DNA of 64,000 nt from Acinetobacter higginsii (lineage in GTDB: Bacteria > Pseudomonadota > Gammaproteobacteria > Pseudomonadales > Moraxellaceae): positions 928,760 to 992,759 of the forward strand of contig NZ_KB850072.1 of the NCBI RefSeq assembly GCF_000369525.1, in the 5' to 3' direction. This document shows, piece after piece, positions 54,730 to 63,287 of this stretch. Made by a program: the position numbers and the translations under genes. Positions within the stretch are counted from its first letter, which is position 1. Each line of letters opens with the position of its first letter. Below the pieces are notes generated by a model that was not told the DNA's origin, did not search any database, and saw only the letters and a list, made by a program, of their open reading frames with translations.

Positions 54730-55899
54730 ATGCAACCACTGACCATCAATACCAGACTCGCAGGTTTCTACTTCTTCTACTATGCCATAGTCGGAACTTT
54801 CATGCCGTATTGGAACCTGTATCTACAAGATCAGGGGTTCAATTATCAAGAGATCGGTATTCTTTCTTCGATTGCCATTATCACGCGTTTTTTTGCACCG
54901 CTGATTTGGGGTTGGATTGCCGATAAATCAGGTAAACGAATGCTTTTGGTTCGAATTGCGACATGGATGGAAGCTTGTATCTGGTTCGCCATCTTCGTAA
55001 TTCCGAATAGCTTCCAATCGGTGGCTTTACTGATGTTGATTTTTAGCTTCTTCCAAAATGCTATCTTGGCGCAATTTGAGGGCGTGACTTTATTTTGGCT
55101 AGGTGAAAAGCGTGCGGAACTCTATGGCAAAGTGCGTAAATGGGGATCTGTTGGTTTTATTGTCGGTGTATTTGTAATTGGGGCTTTGTTGGAGGTTATT
55201 CCGATTTCAATGCTGCCTATTTTATTGCTCTTTGTTTCATTTCTGGCTTTTCTCTGGTCATTTAGTATTAAAGAACCTGAACATGCACCAAGCTCTCAGA
55301 AAACGCTTGAACCGCTACTCCCGATTTTAAAACGGCCCATCGTTGCTGCATTTTTTAGTATTGAATTTATTTTGCTGTTTTCATTGGCACCGTTTTATAG
55401 CTTCTATAGTAACTTCCTCAAAGAGATTGGTTTTAGCACCACACAAATTGGCAGCTTATGGGCGATGGGGGTGATTGCTGAAATTGTGATGTTTGCGGTG
55501 GCACAAAAGCTATTCTTCACTCGCTTTTCATGGCGGACACTGGTGGTGATTTGCTTAGTTTTGACCAGTTTACGTTGGTTCTTGGTTGGTATCTTAGAAA
55601 CCAATTATATTGGACAGTTGCTTGCTCAATGCTTACATGCCTTTAGTTTTGGCCTGTTCCACCTGATTGCCATGAAAGTAATTTTTCAAAACTTTACACC
55701 AGAGCAACAAGGCCGAGGACAGGCGTTGTATAGCACGATGTGGGGCTTAGGGGTGGCATCTGGAAGTTTATTGGCAGGGCATTACTGGCAAATATTTTCA
55801 GGTGTGACCATTTTCTACTGTGCCAGTGTGGTGGTTTTGTTTGGTTTATTACTGGTGCTATGGCTGCCGAATCAAGTGGAAACAGCAGCCAAAACCTAG
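54730..55899 (+). CDS. MFS permease of the HcaT/nucleoside-symporter type
   Basis: 389 residues with twelve membrane segments. The start AGFYFFYYAIVGTFMPYWNLYL and IWGWIADKSGKRMLLVR loop fit the MFS_1_like group with 3-phenylpropionate permease HcaT. The substrate is not predictable. It stands alone: 158 bases after MarC and nearly touching the convergent amidase stop (55901), so the two transcripts must overlap at their ends. The ribosome site before ATG 54730 is weak. Confidence 0.82.
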   Translation: MQPLTINTRLAGFYFFYYAIVGTFMPYWNLYLQDQGFNYQEIGILSSIAIITRFFAPLIWGWIADKSGKRMLLVRIATWMEACIWFAIFVIPNSFQSVALLMLIFSFFQNAILAQFEGVTLFWLGEKRAELYGKVRKWGSVGFIVGVFVIGALLEVIPISMLPILLLFVSFLAFLWSFSIKEPEHAPSSQKTLEPLLPILKRPIVAAFFSIEFILLFSLAPFYSFYSNFLKEIGFSTTQIGSLWAMGVIAEIVMFAVAQKLFFTRFSWRTLVVICLVLTSLRWFLVGILETNYIGQLLAQCLHAFSFGLFHLIAMKVIFQNFTPEQQGRGQALYSTMWGLGVASGSLLAGHYWQIFSGVTIFYCASVVVLFGLLLVLWLPNQVETAAKT

Positions 55900-55900
55900 A

Positions 55901-57391
55901 CTAGATTTGGATGTGTTTATATTGCGGCAACCATGGTTGTGCTTGTTCCAGTTGAGCAGCAAGTTGCAACAAGCGGTCTTCACATCCAAAAGGCGCGATA
56001 AACTGGCTACCCAGTGGCATACCGTATTTATTCCAATACAAAGGGACTGACATTGCAGGTAGGCCTGTTACATTGGCGAGCTGGGTAAATGGTACCCAAC
56101 TTAAATTGTCCTGTACCATTTTTTCAACCAATTTACCCTGTGCTAAATAGTGGGCTTTTCCTAGTTTTAGCAAGCCTTTTAGGATTGGCTTCTGCCAAGC
56201 AGGTGTAGCAACCTCACCATTTTTAGGCGCGACTGAGGCTGTGGTTGGGGTGAGGTATAAGTCATATCTTTCAAAGAAAATATTCATCTGGGTGCTGTAC
56301 AGTCCCCAATTATTGAGCGTGTGAATATATTCTGTCGCCGTAGTCTTCGCACCAAAGGCGGCTAAAGCAATCGAATCCAGTTCAAAATCACGATCGGTAG
56401 CACCTGCCATTTGTTTGATTTGTGCCTGCATATAGGAGAACTGACTGAACCATGTGGTGACAAAATCTTTTGCCAGTTCGAGGCCATCAATTTTAGGTCG
56501 GTCTTCAACCACAATATGACCTAATGATTCCAACAGTTTAGCGGTTTGTTGCACCGCTTGGATTGCATCTTTAGAAATCTTGCTACCAATCGGTGACTGG
56601 GTGCTAAACGCAATGCGGAGTTTTTTGGGGCTTTGTCGAATGATATCTAAGTAGTTTTGTTTAGGGGCTTCAATTCGAAATAATGAAGTTTGTTCAGGGC
56701 CTTGCACCGCATCAAGCATTGCCGCGCTATCCCGCACAGTTTTGCTGATTACATGCTGCATGGCAGCGCCGTGCATAGCTTCGCTGAATTGTGGCCCCCA
56801 TGGCGTACGTCCACGACTGGGTTTAAGTCCAAATAGACCGCAATACGAAGCAGGGATACGAATTGATCCACCGCCATCACCGGCACCCGCAATCGGTACT
56901 AACCCCGCTGCAACGGCCGAAGCAGAACCGCCTGAAGAGCCACCCGTATTATGTTTTAAATTCCATGGATTGTGGCATGAACCCCAAGCCTCTGGTTCTG
57001 TAATTCCTTTAATGCCAAATTCAGGCGTATTCGTTCGTCCAAAAGTGACAATACCAGTTTGTTCCCAGCGATTGACAATTTCTGCATTAAAGTCTGGTGT
57101 GTAATTGATTTTTTTTAATGCTTGACTGCCATAAGAGGTTGGCACACCTTGGTATTCTTGAAATAGATCTTTGACTAAAAATGGAACACCTGAGAATGGA
57201 CCTGATAAAGCGTGTTGAGCGCGTTGTTTGGCTTGTTCATACATTGGGATAATGATGGCATTCAGTTTAGGATTGACTTGATTGCTTCGTTCTAATGCGA
57301 TTTCGAGCAGCTCTGACGGCTGAACTTCTTTGTTTTTGACTAACTCGGCTAACCCCAAACCATCGTACTGTACGTATTCTGAAAATTTCAT
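55901..57391 (-). CDS. Amidase-signature hydrolase
   Basis: About 496 residues. The Ser-cisSer-Lys site is visible: Lys in PFLVKDLFQEY near residue 74, and GGSSGGSASAVAAG near residue 148 followed by GAGDGGGSIRIPASYCGLFG (nucleophilic Ser). Length and sequence resemble the 6-aminohexanoate-cyclic-dimer hydrolase (NylA-like) branch. It hydrolyses a small amide in the cytoplasm; substrate unknown. MKFSEYV at 57391 is used as start, with GGGAT upstream. The longer frame to 57568 adds 59 Cys- and Phe-rich residues foreign to the family. Confidence 0.85.
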   Translation of the reverse strand: MKFSEYVQYDGLGLAELVKNKEVQPSELLEIALERSNQVNPKLNAIIIPMYEQAKQRAQHALSGPFSGVPFLVKDLFQEYQGVPTSYGSQALKKINYTPDFNAEIVNRWEQTGIVTFGRTNTPEFGIKGITEPEAWGSCHNPWNLKHNTGGSSGGSASAVAAGLVPIAGAGDGGGSIRIPASYCGLFGLKPSRGRTPWGPQFSEAMHGAAMQHVISKTVRDSAAMLDAVQGPEQTSLFRIEAPKQNYLDIIRQSPKKLRIAFSTQSPIGSKISKDAIQAVQQTAKLLESLGHIVVEDRPKIDGLELAKDFVTTWFSQFSYMQAQIKQMAGATDRDFELDSIALAAFGAKTTATEYIHTLNNWGLYSTQMNIFFERYDLYLTPTTASVAPKNGEVATPAWQKPILKGLLKLGKAHYLAQGKLVEKMVQDNLSWVPFTQLANVTGLPAMSVPLYWNKYGMPLGSQFIAPFGCEDRLLQLAAQLEQAQPWLPQYKHIQI

Positions 57392-57595
57392 GGCTTTTAT
57401 CCCTAAAGCGAAAATCTTTATAAAGTAAAAAGTTAAATACAATTTGAAAAATAGCATACCTGAAAAAGTGTCAAAACAAGCAATTAAATTACATGGTAAA
57501 AATATTGTGTTTATATGGTTATGAATGCATGCTTTTATCAAAAAATATGCTAATTTAAGCCTATGCACCGTTAAGATGACGACTTAATTAAATCT

Positions 57596-58075
57596 ATGAA
57601 AAATATTTATATTATTGGATTATTATGGGCTTGCTCAACATGGACTATGGCAGAGACGGTCGTAAATGACAAAGCAACAGTAACCCCTCAACAAATAGCC
57701 AAAGCCAATGCGATTCGGGTCACAACTCGCCCTGAGATTATGGGGCTGTGGGGAATGGAAATTCCAAACAATAAGAAGTGTGTCGAATACTATAACTTCC
57801 GTGGTGCCAGTGATGTGGTGATTAAAAGTGGTCAAGAATGGTCGTATGGCTTATATGATTATCAGCCATCAGAAGATCATAAAGAGCGCTTGCCCGCATT
57901 AGTTCTGCAAATCAAATATGACAATAATGAAATGGACTGTTCAGGTCAAAAGCAAGATCAAACGGGTGAAGTTTCCCAATACTTTGTAAAATGGGCCAAT
58001 GATTCAACTATCGATTTTTGTGCCAGTGAAAAAGGCGATAAATGTTTTGCGACCTTGCGTCGTGTTTTACCTTAA
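57596..58075 (+). CDS. Secreted or periplasmic protein of unknown function
   Basis: 159 residues. A signal peptide (MKNIYIIGLLWACSTWTMA, cleavage near residue 19-20) begins a small, polar mature domain with four cysteines (NKKCVEYYNF, EMDCSGQ, IDFCASEKGDKCFATL), likely forming two disulfides in the periplasm. The family is not recognised by me, though such proteins are common in Acinetobacter. It lies alone between the divergent amidase and a shared terminator with accC. Confidence 0.72.
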   Translation: MKNIYIIGLLWACSTWTMAETVVNDKATVTPQQIAKANAIRVTTRPEIMGLWGMEIPNNKKCVEYYNFRGASDVVIKSGQEWSYGLYDYQPSEDHKERLPALVLQIKYDNNEMDCSGQKQDQTGEVSQYFVKWANDSTIDFCASEKGDKCFATLRRVLP

Positions 58076-58093
58076 TAAGATTGTGTTAGACAT

Positions 58094-58123
58094 AAAAAAG
58101 CCTCTTGAGTAAGAGGCTTTTTT
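58094..58123. terminator. Bidirectional terminator between the secreted protein gene and accC
   Basis: Thirteen-base arms AAAAAAGCCTCTT and AAGAGGCTTTTTT around GAGT, between convergent genes. Confidence 0.93.
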
Positions 58124-58125
58124 AT

Positions 58126-59490
58126 TTAGGCTTTTTCAGCTTTTGGTTCAAGCTGTTTTAGCAAATGTTTTTCAAGATAATGAATATCCATTGCCTGTTC
58201 ACAGAAATTTTTGTCTTGTAAGATCAAATCTTTATGCAAAGGAATATTGGTTTTAATTCCTGTCAAAATCATTTCATCTAATGCTTGGCGCATGCGAGCT
58301 AATGATGTTTCACGGTCTTTACCATGAGAAATCAATTTTGCAATCATTGAGTCATAGTAAGGCGGGATGTTATAGCCCTGATAGATGTGTGAATCCAAAC
58401 GGATACCAGCACCACCTGGTGCATAGAAACTTTCAATTTTACCTGGAGACGGTAGGAACGTGGTTGGATCTTCAGCATTGATACGACATTCAATCGCATG
58501 ACCTTTAACTTCGATTTGCTCTTGTTCAAGTTCAAGACCTAAACCAGCTGCAATACGAAGTTGTTGTTCAATGATATCAACCCCAGTCACCATTTCAGTC
58601 ACAGGATGTTCAACTTGAACACGGGTATTCATTTCGATGAAGAAGAATTCACCATCTTCAAATAAGAACTCAAATGTACCTGCACCACGATACTGCATCA
58701 ACTTACATGCATTCACACACGCTTCTAAAATATCGGCACGTGCTTGTTCTGGTAGGTTTGGTGCAGGTGCTTCTTCTAATACTTTTTGATGACGACGTTG
58801 TAAAGAACAGTCACGATCATAGAGGTGAATCGCATGACCATTACCATCACCGAGAACCTGTACTTCGACATGACGCGGTTTCTGTAAGAAACGTTCCATA
58901 TAAACCGTATCGTCACCGAACCACATTTCAGCATCACGTTGCGCCGCTTGAACCGATTCAAGCAGTGTGTCGACACGTTCTACGATACGCATACCACGAC
59001 CGCCGCCACCAGAAGCCGCTTTCACGATCAATGGGAAGCCGATTTCTTTTGCTTCAGCAAGCGCATTATTAATCGTTACTGCATGGTCACAGCCCGGTAC
59101 CGTTGGTACGCCTGATTTTTTCATGGCAATAATCGCTGATACTTTATTCCCCATCAGGCGAATATGTTCAGGGCGAGGGCCAATGAAAATAAAGCCAGAA
59201 CTTTCAACGATTTCAGCAAATTCCGCATTCTCGGATAAAAAACCATAACCAGGATGGATTGCATCCGCACCTGTGATTTCTGCAGCAGTAATAATTGCAG
59301 GAATATTTAAATAGCTTTCACTACTTGCACCCGGTCCGATACACACTGCTTCATCAACGAAGCGTAAGTGCATTAAATCTTTATCGGCATCTGAATAGAT
59401 ACCAACTGTTTTAATGCCAAGAGTTTTACAAGCCCGAGTAATTCGTAAAGCGATTTCGCCACGGTTTGCAATTAATACTTTTTGCAACAT
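58126..59490 (-). CDS. accC: Biotin carboxylase subunit of acetyl-CoA carboxylase
   Basis: About 454 residues. [17 protein letters not shown] starts the preATP-grasp fold. The ATP-grasp glycine loop [13 protein letters not shown] is near residue 160, and [27 protein letters not shown] near residue 275 (quoted in part) holds the metal-binding Glu pair. It carboxylates the biotin on AccB with ATP and bicarbonate, the first step of fatty-acid synthesis. ATG 59490 is used since GGGGA lies just upstream. It is third in an aroQ-accB-accC order on the minus strand. Confidence 0.97.
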   Translation of the reverse strand: MLQKVLIANRGEIALRITRACKTLGIKTVGIYSDADKDLMHLRFVDEAVCIGPGASSESYLNIPAIITAAEITGADAIHPGYGFLSENAEFAEIVESSGFIFIGPRPEHIRLMGNKVSAIIAMKKSGVPTVPGCDHAVTINNALAEAKEIGFPLIVKAASGGGGRGMRIVERVDTLLESVQAAQRDAEMWFGDDTVYMERFLQKPRHVEVQVLGDGNGHAIHLYDRDCSLQRRHQKVLEEAPAPNLPEQARADILEACVNACKLMQYRGAGTFEFLFEDGEFFFIEMNTRVQVEHPVTEMVTGVDIIEQQLRIAAGLGLELEQEQIEVKGHAIECRINAEDPTTFLPSPGKIESFYAPGGAGIRLDSHIYQGYNIPPYYDSMIAKLISHGKDRETSLARMRQALDEMILTGIKTNIPLHKDLILQDKNFCEQAMDIHYLEKHLLKQLEPKAEKA

Positions 59491-59507
59491 AGGAATCCCC
59501 AAACTGA

Positions 59508-59927
59508 TTAAGCACGGTAGCGAAAAAGTGGTTGACCGAATTGGATCACTTCACCATTTTTCACTAGAATTTCTTCAATTACGCCGCTTTTTGTTGCTTC
59601 AATTGGGTTCATGATTTTCATTGCTTCAATGATCCCTAATGTTTCACCCGCAGATACTGTTTGACCTACATTTACAAATGGTGCTTCACCTGGACTTGGT
59701 GCTGCATAGAACACACCAACCATTGGTGATGATTCAACTGCACCACGTGGTGTTTTTGCTGCTGGTGCTGGAGCAGTAACTGTTGGAGCTGCAGCTACAG
59801 CAGCCGCGGCATAAACAGGAGTAGGGCGAGTTAATGAGATGGATTGGTCGCCTTCCTTAACTTCAATCGCTTGTAAGTCAGATTCAATCATCAAGTCGAT
59901 GAGCTTCTTGATTTTACGGATATCCAT
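59508..59927 (-). CDS. accB: Biotin carboxyl carrier protein
   Basis: 139 residues. The N-terminal helical part ([18 protein letters not shown]) is joined by an Ala/Pro-rich linker ([15 protein letters not shown], residues about 42-58) to the biotinyl domain. The biotin-attachment Lys lies in [10 protein letters not shown] near residue 105. It carries carboxyl-biotin between AccC and the carboxyltransferase. It is 17 bases upstream of accC and should be co-transcribed. Confidence 0.97.
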   Translation of the reverse strand: MDIRKIKKLIDLMIESDLQAIEVKEGDQSISLTRPTPVYAAAAVAAAPTVTAPAPAAKTPRGAVESSPMVGVFYAAPSPGEAPFVNVGQTVSAGETLGIIEAMKIMNPIEATKSGVIEEILVKNGEVIQFGQPLFRYRA

Positions 59928-59953
59928 GAGTGAGCATTCCTAAAAAGTCTAAA

Positions 59954-60403
59954 TTAGTTAGAAGATTGAATTTTTTCGATAGCGTAATCGAGAGCAAAGG
60001 AATAACCCTTTGCACCTAAGCCACAAATTACGCCAATGGCTTTATCTGATAAATATGAGTGATGACGGAATGATTCACGGGCGTGAACATTTGACAAATG
60101 AACCTCAATAAATGGGATCGCAACGCCAAGTAAGGCATCGCGTAAAGCAACTGAGGTGTGGGTCAAGGCAGCAGGGTTAATAATGATAAATTTCACACCC
60201 TCGATTTGTGCTTGATGGATACGATCGACAATCGCACCTTCCCAATTGCTTTGAAAAGTATCTAGTGTAAGTGATGCATGTTGGGCTTGAGCGGTGAGTT
60301 GCTGGTTAACATCATCTAACGTGAGATAACCATATACCTCTGGTTCGCGTTTTCCTAGCAAGTTCAAATTCGGTCCATGAATTACCAAAATGGTTGAGCT
60401 CAT
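59954..60403 (-). CDS. aroQ: Type II 3-dehydroquinate dehydratase
   Basis: 149 residues. The type II signature [17 protein letters not shown] (residues 8-24) carries the catalytic Tyr and Arg. The middle has [17 protein letters not shown] near residue 75, and the substrate-binding [15 protein letters not shown] near residue 101. It dehydrates 3-dehydroquinate in the shikimate pathway. It leads the accB-accC operon, an order common in gamma-proteobacteria, and the promoter should lie in 60404-60500. Confidence 0.96.
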   Translation of the reverse strand: MSSTILVIHGPNLNLLGKREPEVYGYLTLDDVNQQLTAQAQHASLTLDTFQSNWEGAIVDRIHQAQIEGVKFIIINPAALTHTSVALRDALLGVAIPFIEVHLSNVHARESFRHHSYLSDKAIGVICGLGAKGYSFALDYAIEKIQSSN

Positions 60404-61040
60404 TCAGCCTGCTCCAATTCTAAATCTGCAAAAGTTTTTTGCAAGATGTCTGCAAAGTTTGCTTATTATGGCACAAAATTCTGCAATTTTTTTATAATTT
60501 GTTTTAATCGATGAAGAAATTTGCATGCCAAGCATGGTGCATATAATGAAAACTTTGCAAGGAATTGGCAATGTTAAAATATGACAAAATTTAGCGTAAT
60601 TTTATTTTTAAACATTCTAAACTGAATTACCTCATTTCGTTCATGGGATTTGTGTAACTCAGCAGTCAAGCTATTTATATTTTGGTATCTTAGTGCGACT
60701 TAAATCCTTAGAAAAGAATTGGGTAAAGTGTATTTTTATGTGATCCAATAGGATGAAGGTTTTATGCTAACATATTGTTTTTATGTGTTTAAATTATTAT
60801 TTATGAGGATAGTAAACCTGTAGTTGCTAAAATATGAATATTGAACCTTTTCTGATGCTACTTGTTGATTGCGTGACATTGTGAAGCGCTTGATGACTGC
60901 AATGCAAGATGATTAGAGATTGAACACTGTTGTCGCTTAATCAGTTGGCAGAAATGATAAAAATTCGCATTCTAGATGGCAGTTAATGACATAAAAATGT
61001 CCGAAAAAGATATCTCTGCTTTCAATATGATAGTGATTAC
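60404..61040. other. Long gene-free region upstream of aroQ
   Basis: About 640 very AT-rich bases with no supported gene. It should hold the aroQ-accBC promoter. Two + strand hairpins close it (next entries), so a small RNA could be transcribed here. Confidence 0.5.
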
Positions 61041-61042
61041 TT

Positions 61043-61075
61043 AAGGGATTACTTGTGATTGGTGTAATCCCTTTT
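61043..61075 (+). terminator. Hairpin, first of two in the aroQ-nasS gap
   Basis: Arms AAGGGATTAC (61043-61052) and GTAATCCCTT (61064-61073), followed by TT. It reads as a terminator for a rightward transcript with no known gene. Confidence 0.55.
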
Positions 61076-61084
61076 GGGTCTTTC

Positions 61085-61120
61085 AAAAGCTGTCTTTAAA
61101 TATCAAGACAGCTTTTTTTT
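61085..61120. terminator. Strong terminator in the aroQ-nasS gap
   Basis: Arms AAAAGCTGTCTT (61085-61096) and AAGACAGCTTTT (61105-61116), then TTTT: eight T's in a row on the + strand. The short T-run on the minus strand could also end the nasT-nasS message. Confidence 0.8.
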
Positions 61121-61130
61121 GTCCTTTATT

Positions 61131-62165
61131 TTATGTGGGATTCGCAGCAGCTTTATAGGTTTCAAGCAATAGGCAATTCTGAGCTTGAGTCATATAAGTG
61201 TCTCGTTCAAGTTCTACAGCATTCCATTTATGCATTTGTTGAAATAGCCATTCAAAGTCTTGGGCTTTTGGCTCAGCACTGTTTTGTACAAAGTTACGAA
61301 TGATATTCTGGATGGTAAAGTACTTTTCAACATGAACGTCTGGCGAGCAATGGAATTGAATCACATCAAACTCAATCAGAAGTTGCCATACCGGTGCAAA
61401 ATCTTCGAGTTGACGTAATTCTTGTTGCGCTTTGAGAATAGCAGTGGTTAAGGCAATCAAGCTGTGTGGATGTTGTTGCGCCCATTCTTGTGTGACTGCT
61501 AAGACTTTGTCGGCAACATTCGGGATAATGTGCTGACTTGAACAGACAATTTGGCTTAGACCTTGTAACTCAGCTTGAGTATTCCAAGGTTCACCGACAC
61601 AAAACCCATCTATTAAATGATTACTGATCGCTTCAACCATATAAGGTGGTGGTAAGGTTTTCATTTGAATGGTTTGCGCTAGTTGAGGGTCGGCCAAAGC
61701 GAGCCATTCTCTTAAGCAATAGTGATGAATCGAGTGTTGGAATACATGTGCCAAAGAGACGTTTTGATCTTGGCGCATATAATCCGTCAGTTTCTTGGCT
61801 GAACTTTCTGCAGTATCTTGTTTCTGAATATTTAGTGCATAACAGAGCTTTTGGCTTAAGCTAATAAATGCTCGATTTTCACTCAGCACGAGCGGGGTTT
61901 GTAGTGGAATCCCAATTTGATCGGTTCCGACCGCTGCTGCTGGGAGCATGGCAGATAGGCAATGTGCTGCATCGAGTAAGCCAAAAGCTAAACGATCACG
62001 TAAACTGGCCCAAGAAGCTTCCTTGACTAAATTGACATTTAAACCGACTTCTTCAAAAAAACCACGCTGCTTTGCCCAGAGTAATGCGACACAATCAAGT
62101 AAGGGAATATAGCCCAGTTGTAATTCGGTTTTTTCTACTTTTGCTAATTCGACTAAATGGCTCAT
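61131..62165 (-). CDS. nasS: Nitrate/nitrite sensor protein NasS
   Basis: 344 residues resembling the NrtA/CmpA periplasmic nitrate-binding fold (LGYIPLLDCVALLWAKQRGFF near residue 18, FGLLDAAHCLSAMLPAAA near 61, GFCVGEPWN near 183) but with no signal peptide, as in cytoplasmic NasS. NasS holds NasT inactive; when nitrate or nitrite binds it lets NasT go. The gene starts one base after the nasT stop, so the pair are made together. This fits control of the transporter gene at 63288. Confidence 0.88.
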   Translation of the reverse strand: MSHLVELAKVEKTELQLGYIPLLDCVALLWAKQRGFFEEVGLNVNLVKEASWASLRDRLAFGLLDAAHCLSAMLPAAAVGTDQIGIPLQTPLVLSENRAFISLSQKLCYALNIQKQDTAESSAKKLTDYMRQDQNVSLAHVFQHSIHHYCLREWLALADPQLAQTIQMKTLPPPYMVEAISNHLIDGFCVGEPWNTQAELQGLSQIVCSSQHIIPNVADKVLAVTQEWAQQHPHSLIALTTAILKAQQELRQLEDFAPVWQLLIEFDVIQFHCSPDVHVEKYFTIQNIIRNFVQNSAEPKAQDFEWLFQQMHKWNAVELERDTYMTQAQNCLLLETYKAAANPT

Positions 62166-62756
62166 CTATTCATCCTTTAGTTGATTATTTAAAAGTTGTT
62201 GGGCATCCAGTAAACGGCGTGCCATTTCTCCAATAGTCATGCGGTGGCTCATGGCATTTTTTCTGAGTAATTGAAACGCGGTGTCTTCAGTTAAGCCATG
62301 CAGTTGCATCAGCAACACTTTGGCCTTTTCGACGTCTTTACGATCTGCAAGTTTGGTCTTGGCATCTTTCAGGTCACATTCCAGTTTTTTATGCTTTTTA
62401 TACTGCTCAATCGAAATATCTAAAATGGTGTGTAAGCGGCTTGGGTCTATACCATCGACGATATAGGCGGTAATCCCTGCATCGATGGCTTGTTTGATAG
62501 TGTCTTTATCGGTGTTCTTGGTAAATAAGACTGTAGGCAGATCAAAGTTGCAGACACAACTTTCAATCACATCGCGATGTGGATGATCCATATCAAGCAG
62601 AATGACATCGGCTTGAAGATGTTCGAGTTTAAAAATATTGAGATGATCGAGAGTAAAACAAGCCACTACATCAAAGTCATGTTCAATCAAACAGGTTTTT
62701 ATGTATTCAGCCCGAGCCTGGTCGTCATCAATAAGTGCGATCTTGAGTTTCGGCAT
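62166..62756 (-). CDS. nasT: ANTAR-domain antiterminator NasT
   Basis: 196 residues. Residues 1-115 are a response-regulator receiver-like domain (KIALIDDDQARAEYI, with VILLDMDHPH near the phosphorylation site). The C-terminal part is an ANTAR three-helix RNA-binding domain (AKVLLMQLHGLTEDTAFQLLRKNAM near residue 144, then MTIGEMARRLLD). NasT binds two-hairpin leader RNAs and prevents early termination of nitrate-assimilation transcripts. A fitting leader lies at 63173-63231, divergent from this gene. Confidence 0.9.
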   Translation of the reverse strand: MPKLKIALIDDDQARAEYIKTCLIEHDFDVVACFTLDHLNIFKLEHLQADVILLDMDHPHRDVIESCVCNFDLPTVLFTKNTDKDTIKQAIDAGITAYIVDGIDPSRLHTILDISIEQYKKHKKLECDLKDAKTKLADRKDVEKAKVLLMQLHGLTEDTAFQLLRKNAMSHRMTIGEMARRLLDAQQLLNNQLKDE

Positions 62757-62962
62757 AGTATTTAGGTCAAACGGTGGGGTTGTGCACAGATATAAGGTGC
62801 TGTGCGTATTGTTTTTGAAGCAAAATTAGTGCCAGTGAAGCTATTTTGATTTCTTATTCGGTGCAATCGCTCCATGGGGCGTATTGTTTATGCGCTTTAT
62901 TGTATCGCTGTGACCAAGTAGAAGAAATGAAAAATTTGAATTATATCCACTAGAACGAAAGA

Positions 62963-62979
62963 TGCACTTTTTGGGTGCG
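62963..62979. promoter_or_regulatory. NtrC enhancer-type site
   Basis: TGCACT-N5-GGTGCG matches the TGCACY-N5-GGTGCA consensus of NtrC except for the last base. It lies about 170 bases upstream of the sigma-54 promoter, a usual enhancer distance. Half sites (GGTGCA at 62860, TGCACC at 63039) lie nearby. Confidence 0.7.
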
Positions 62980-63145
62980 TAAAAGGAGTTGTTTTGAAGC
63001 AGTGCGAATTCTGCTTTAAAACGGGTCATTACCAAGAATGCACCATATAAAACTTGCTTGATCATCGTATTGGATGAGCTTTTTTTAAATAAAAACGATA
63101 TAAAACAGTGGTTAATATTTTATTCTATTTGTCTTAATTAAGACT

Positions 63146-63162
63146 TGGCACAGCATTTGCTA
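63146..63162 (+). promoter_or_regulatory. Sigma-54 promoter of the nitrate transporter gene
   Basis: TTGGCACAGCATTTGCTA starting at 63145 has GG (63147-63148) and GC (63159-63160) exactly 10 bases apart, matching the -24/-12 consensus. Transcription should start near 63172, directly at the first leader hairpin. Confidence 0.85.
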
Positions 63163-63172
63163 ACTATTCCTT

Positions 63173-63231
63173 AAGTCAAAGATGACTTGCAAAATTGTAA
63201 GACGGCCAACGATGTCCGATCTGATCGGTTT
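63173..63231 (+). promoter_or_regulatory. Two-hairpin ANTAR-type antitermination leader
   Basis: Hairpin 1: AAGTC, loop AAAGAT, GACTT (63173-63188). Hairpin 2: CGGCC, loop AACGAT, GTCCG (63203-63218) with one mismatch. Both loops have A at position 1 and G at position 4, the ANTAR-binding pattern. The right arm of hairpin 2 overlaps CCGA...TCGGTTT (63216-63231), a weak terminator-like stem, so the two could be exclusive. Confidence 0.68.
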
Positions 63232-63287
63232 GTTGATACAGCGTGCTGTATGAACAACACATGATACGTTCAGTATGGGAGATGGCA

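Noticed and set aside
56742-57104. 120-codon + frame opposite the amidase gene
   Set aside because: Shadow of the amidase Gly/Ser-rich region; no ribosome site.
58674-59248. Long + frames of 132 and 93 codons opposite accC
   Set aside because: They are antisense shadows of a clearly coding, conserved gene, with His- and Pro-rich nonsense composition.
62841-63065. 74-codon minus frame between nasT and the nitrate transporter
   Set aside because: It covers the NtrC site and promoter region, has no ribosome site and no conserved features.
63216-63231. Stand-alone terminator before the nitrate transporter
   Set aside because: The stem is short and the T-run only three bases, so it is reported only as part of the possible antitermination leader.
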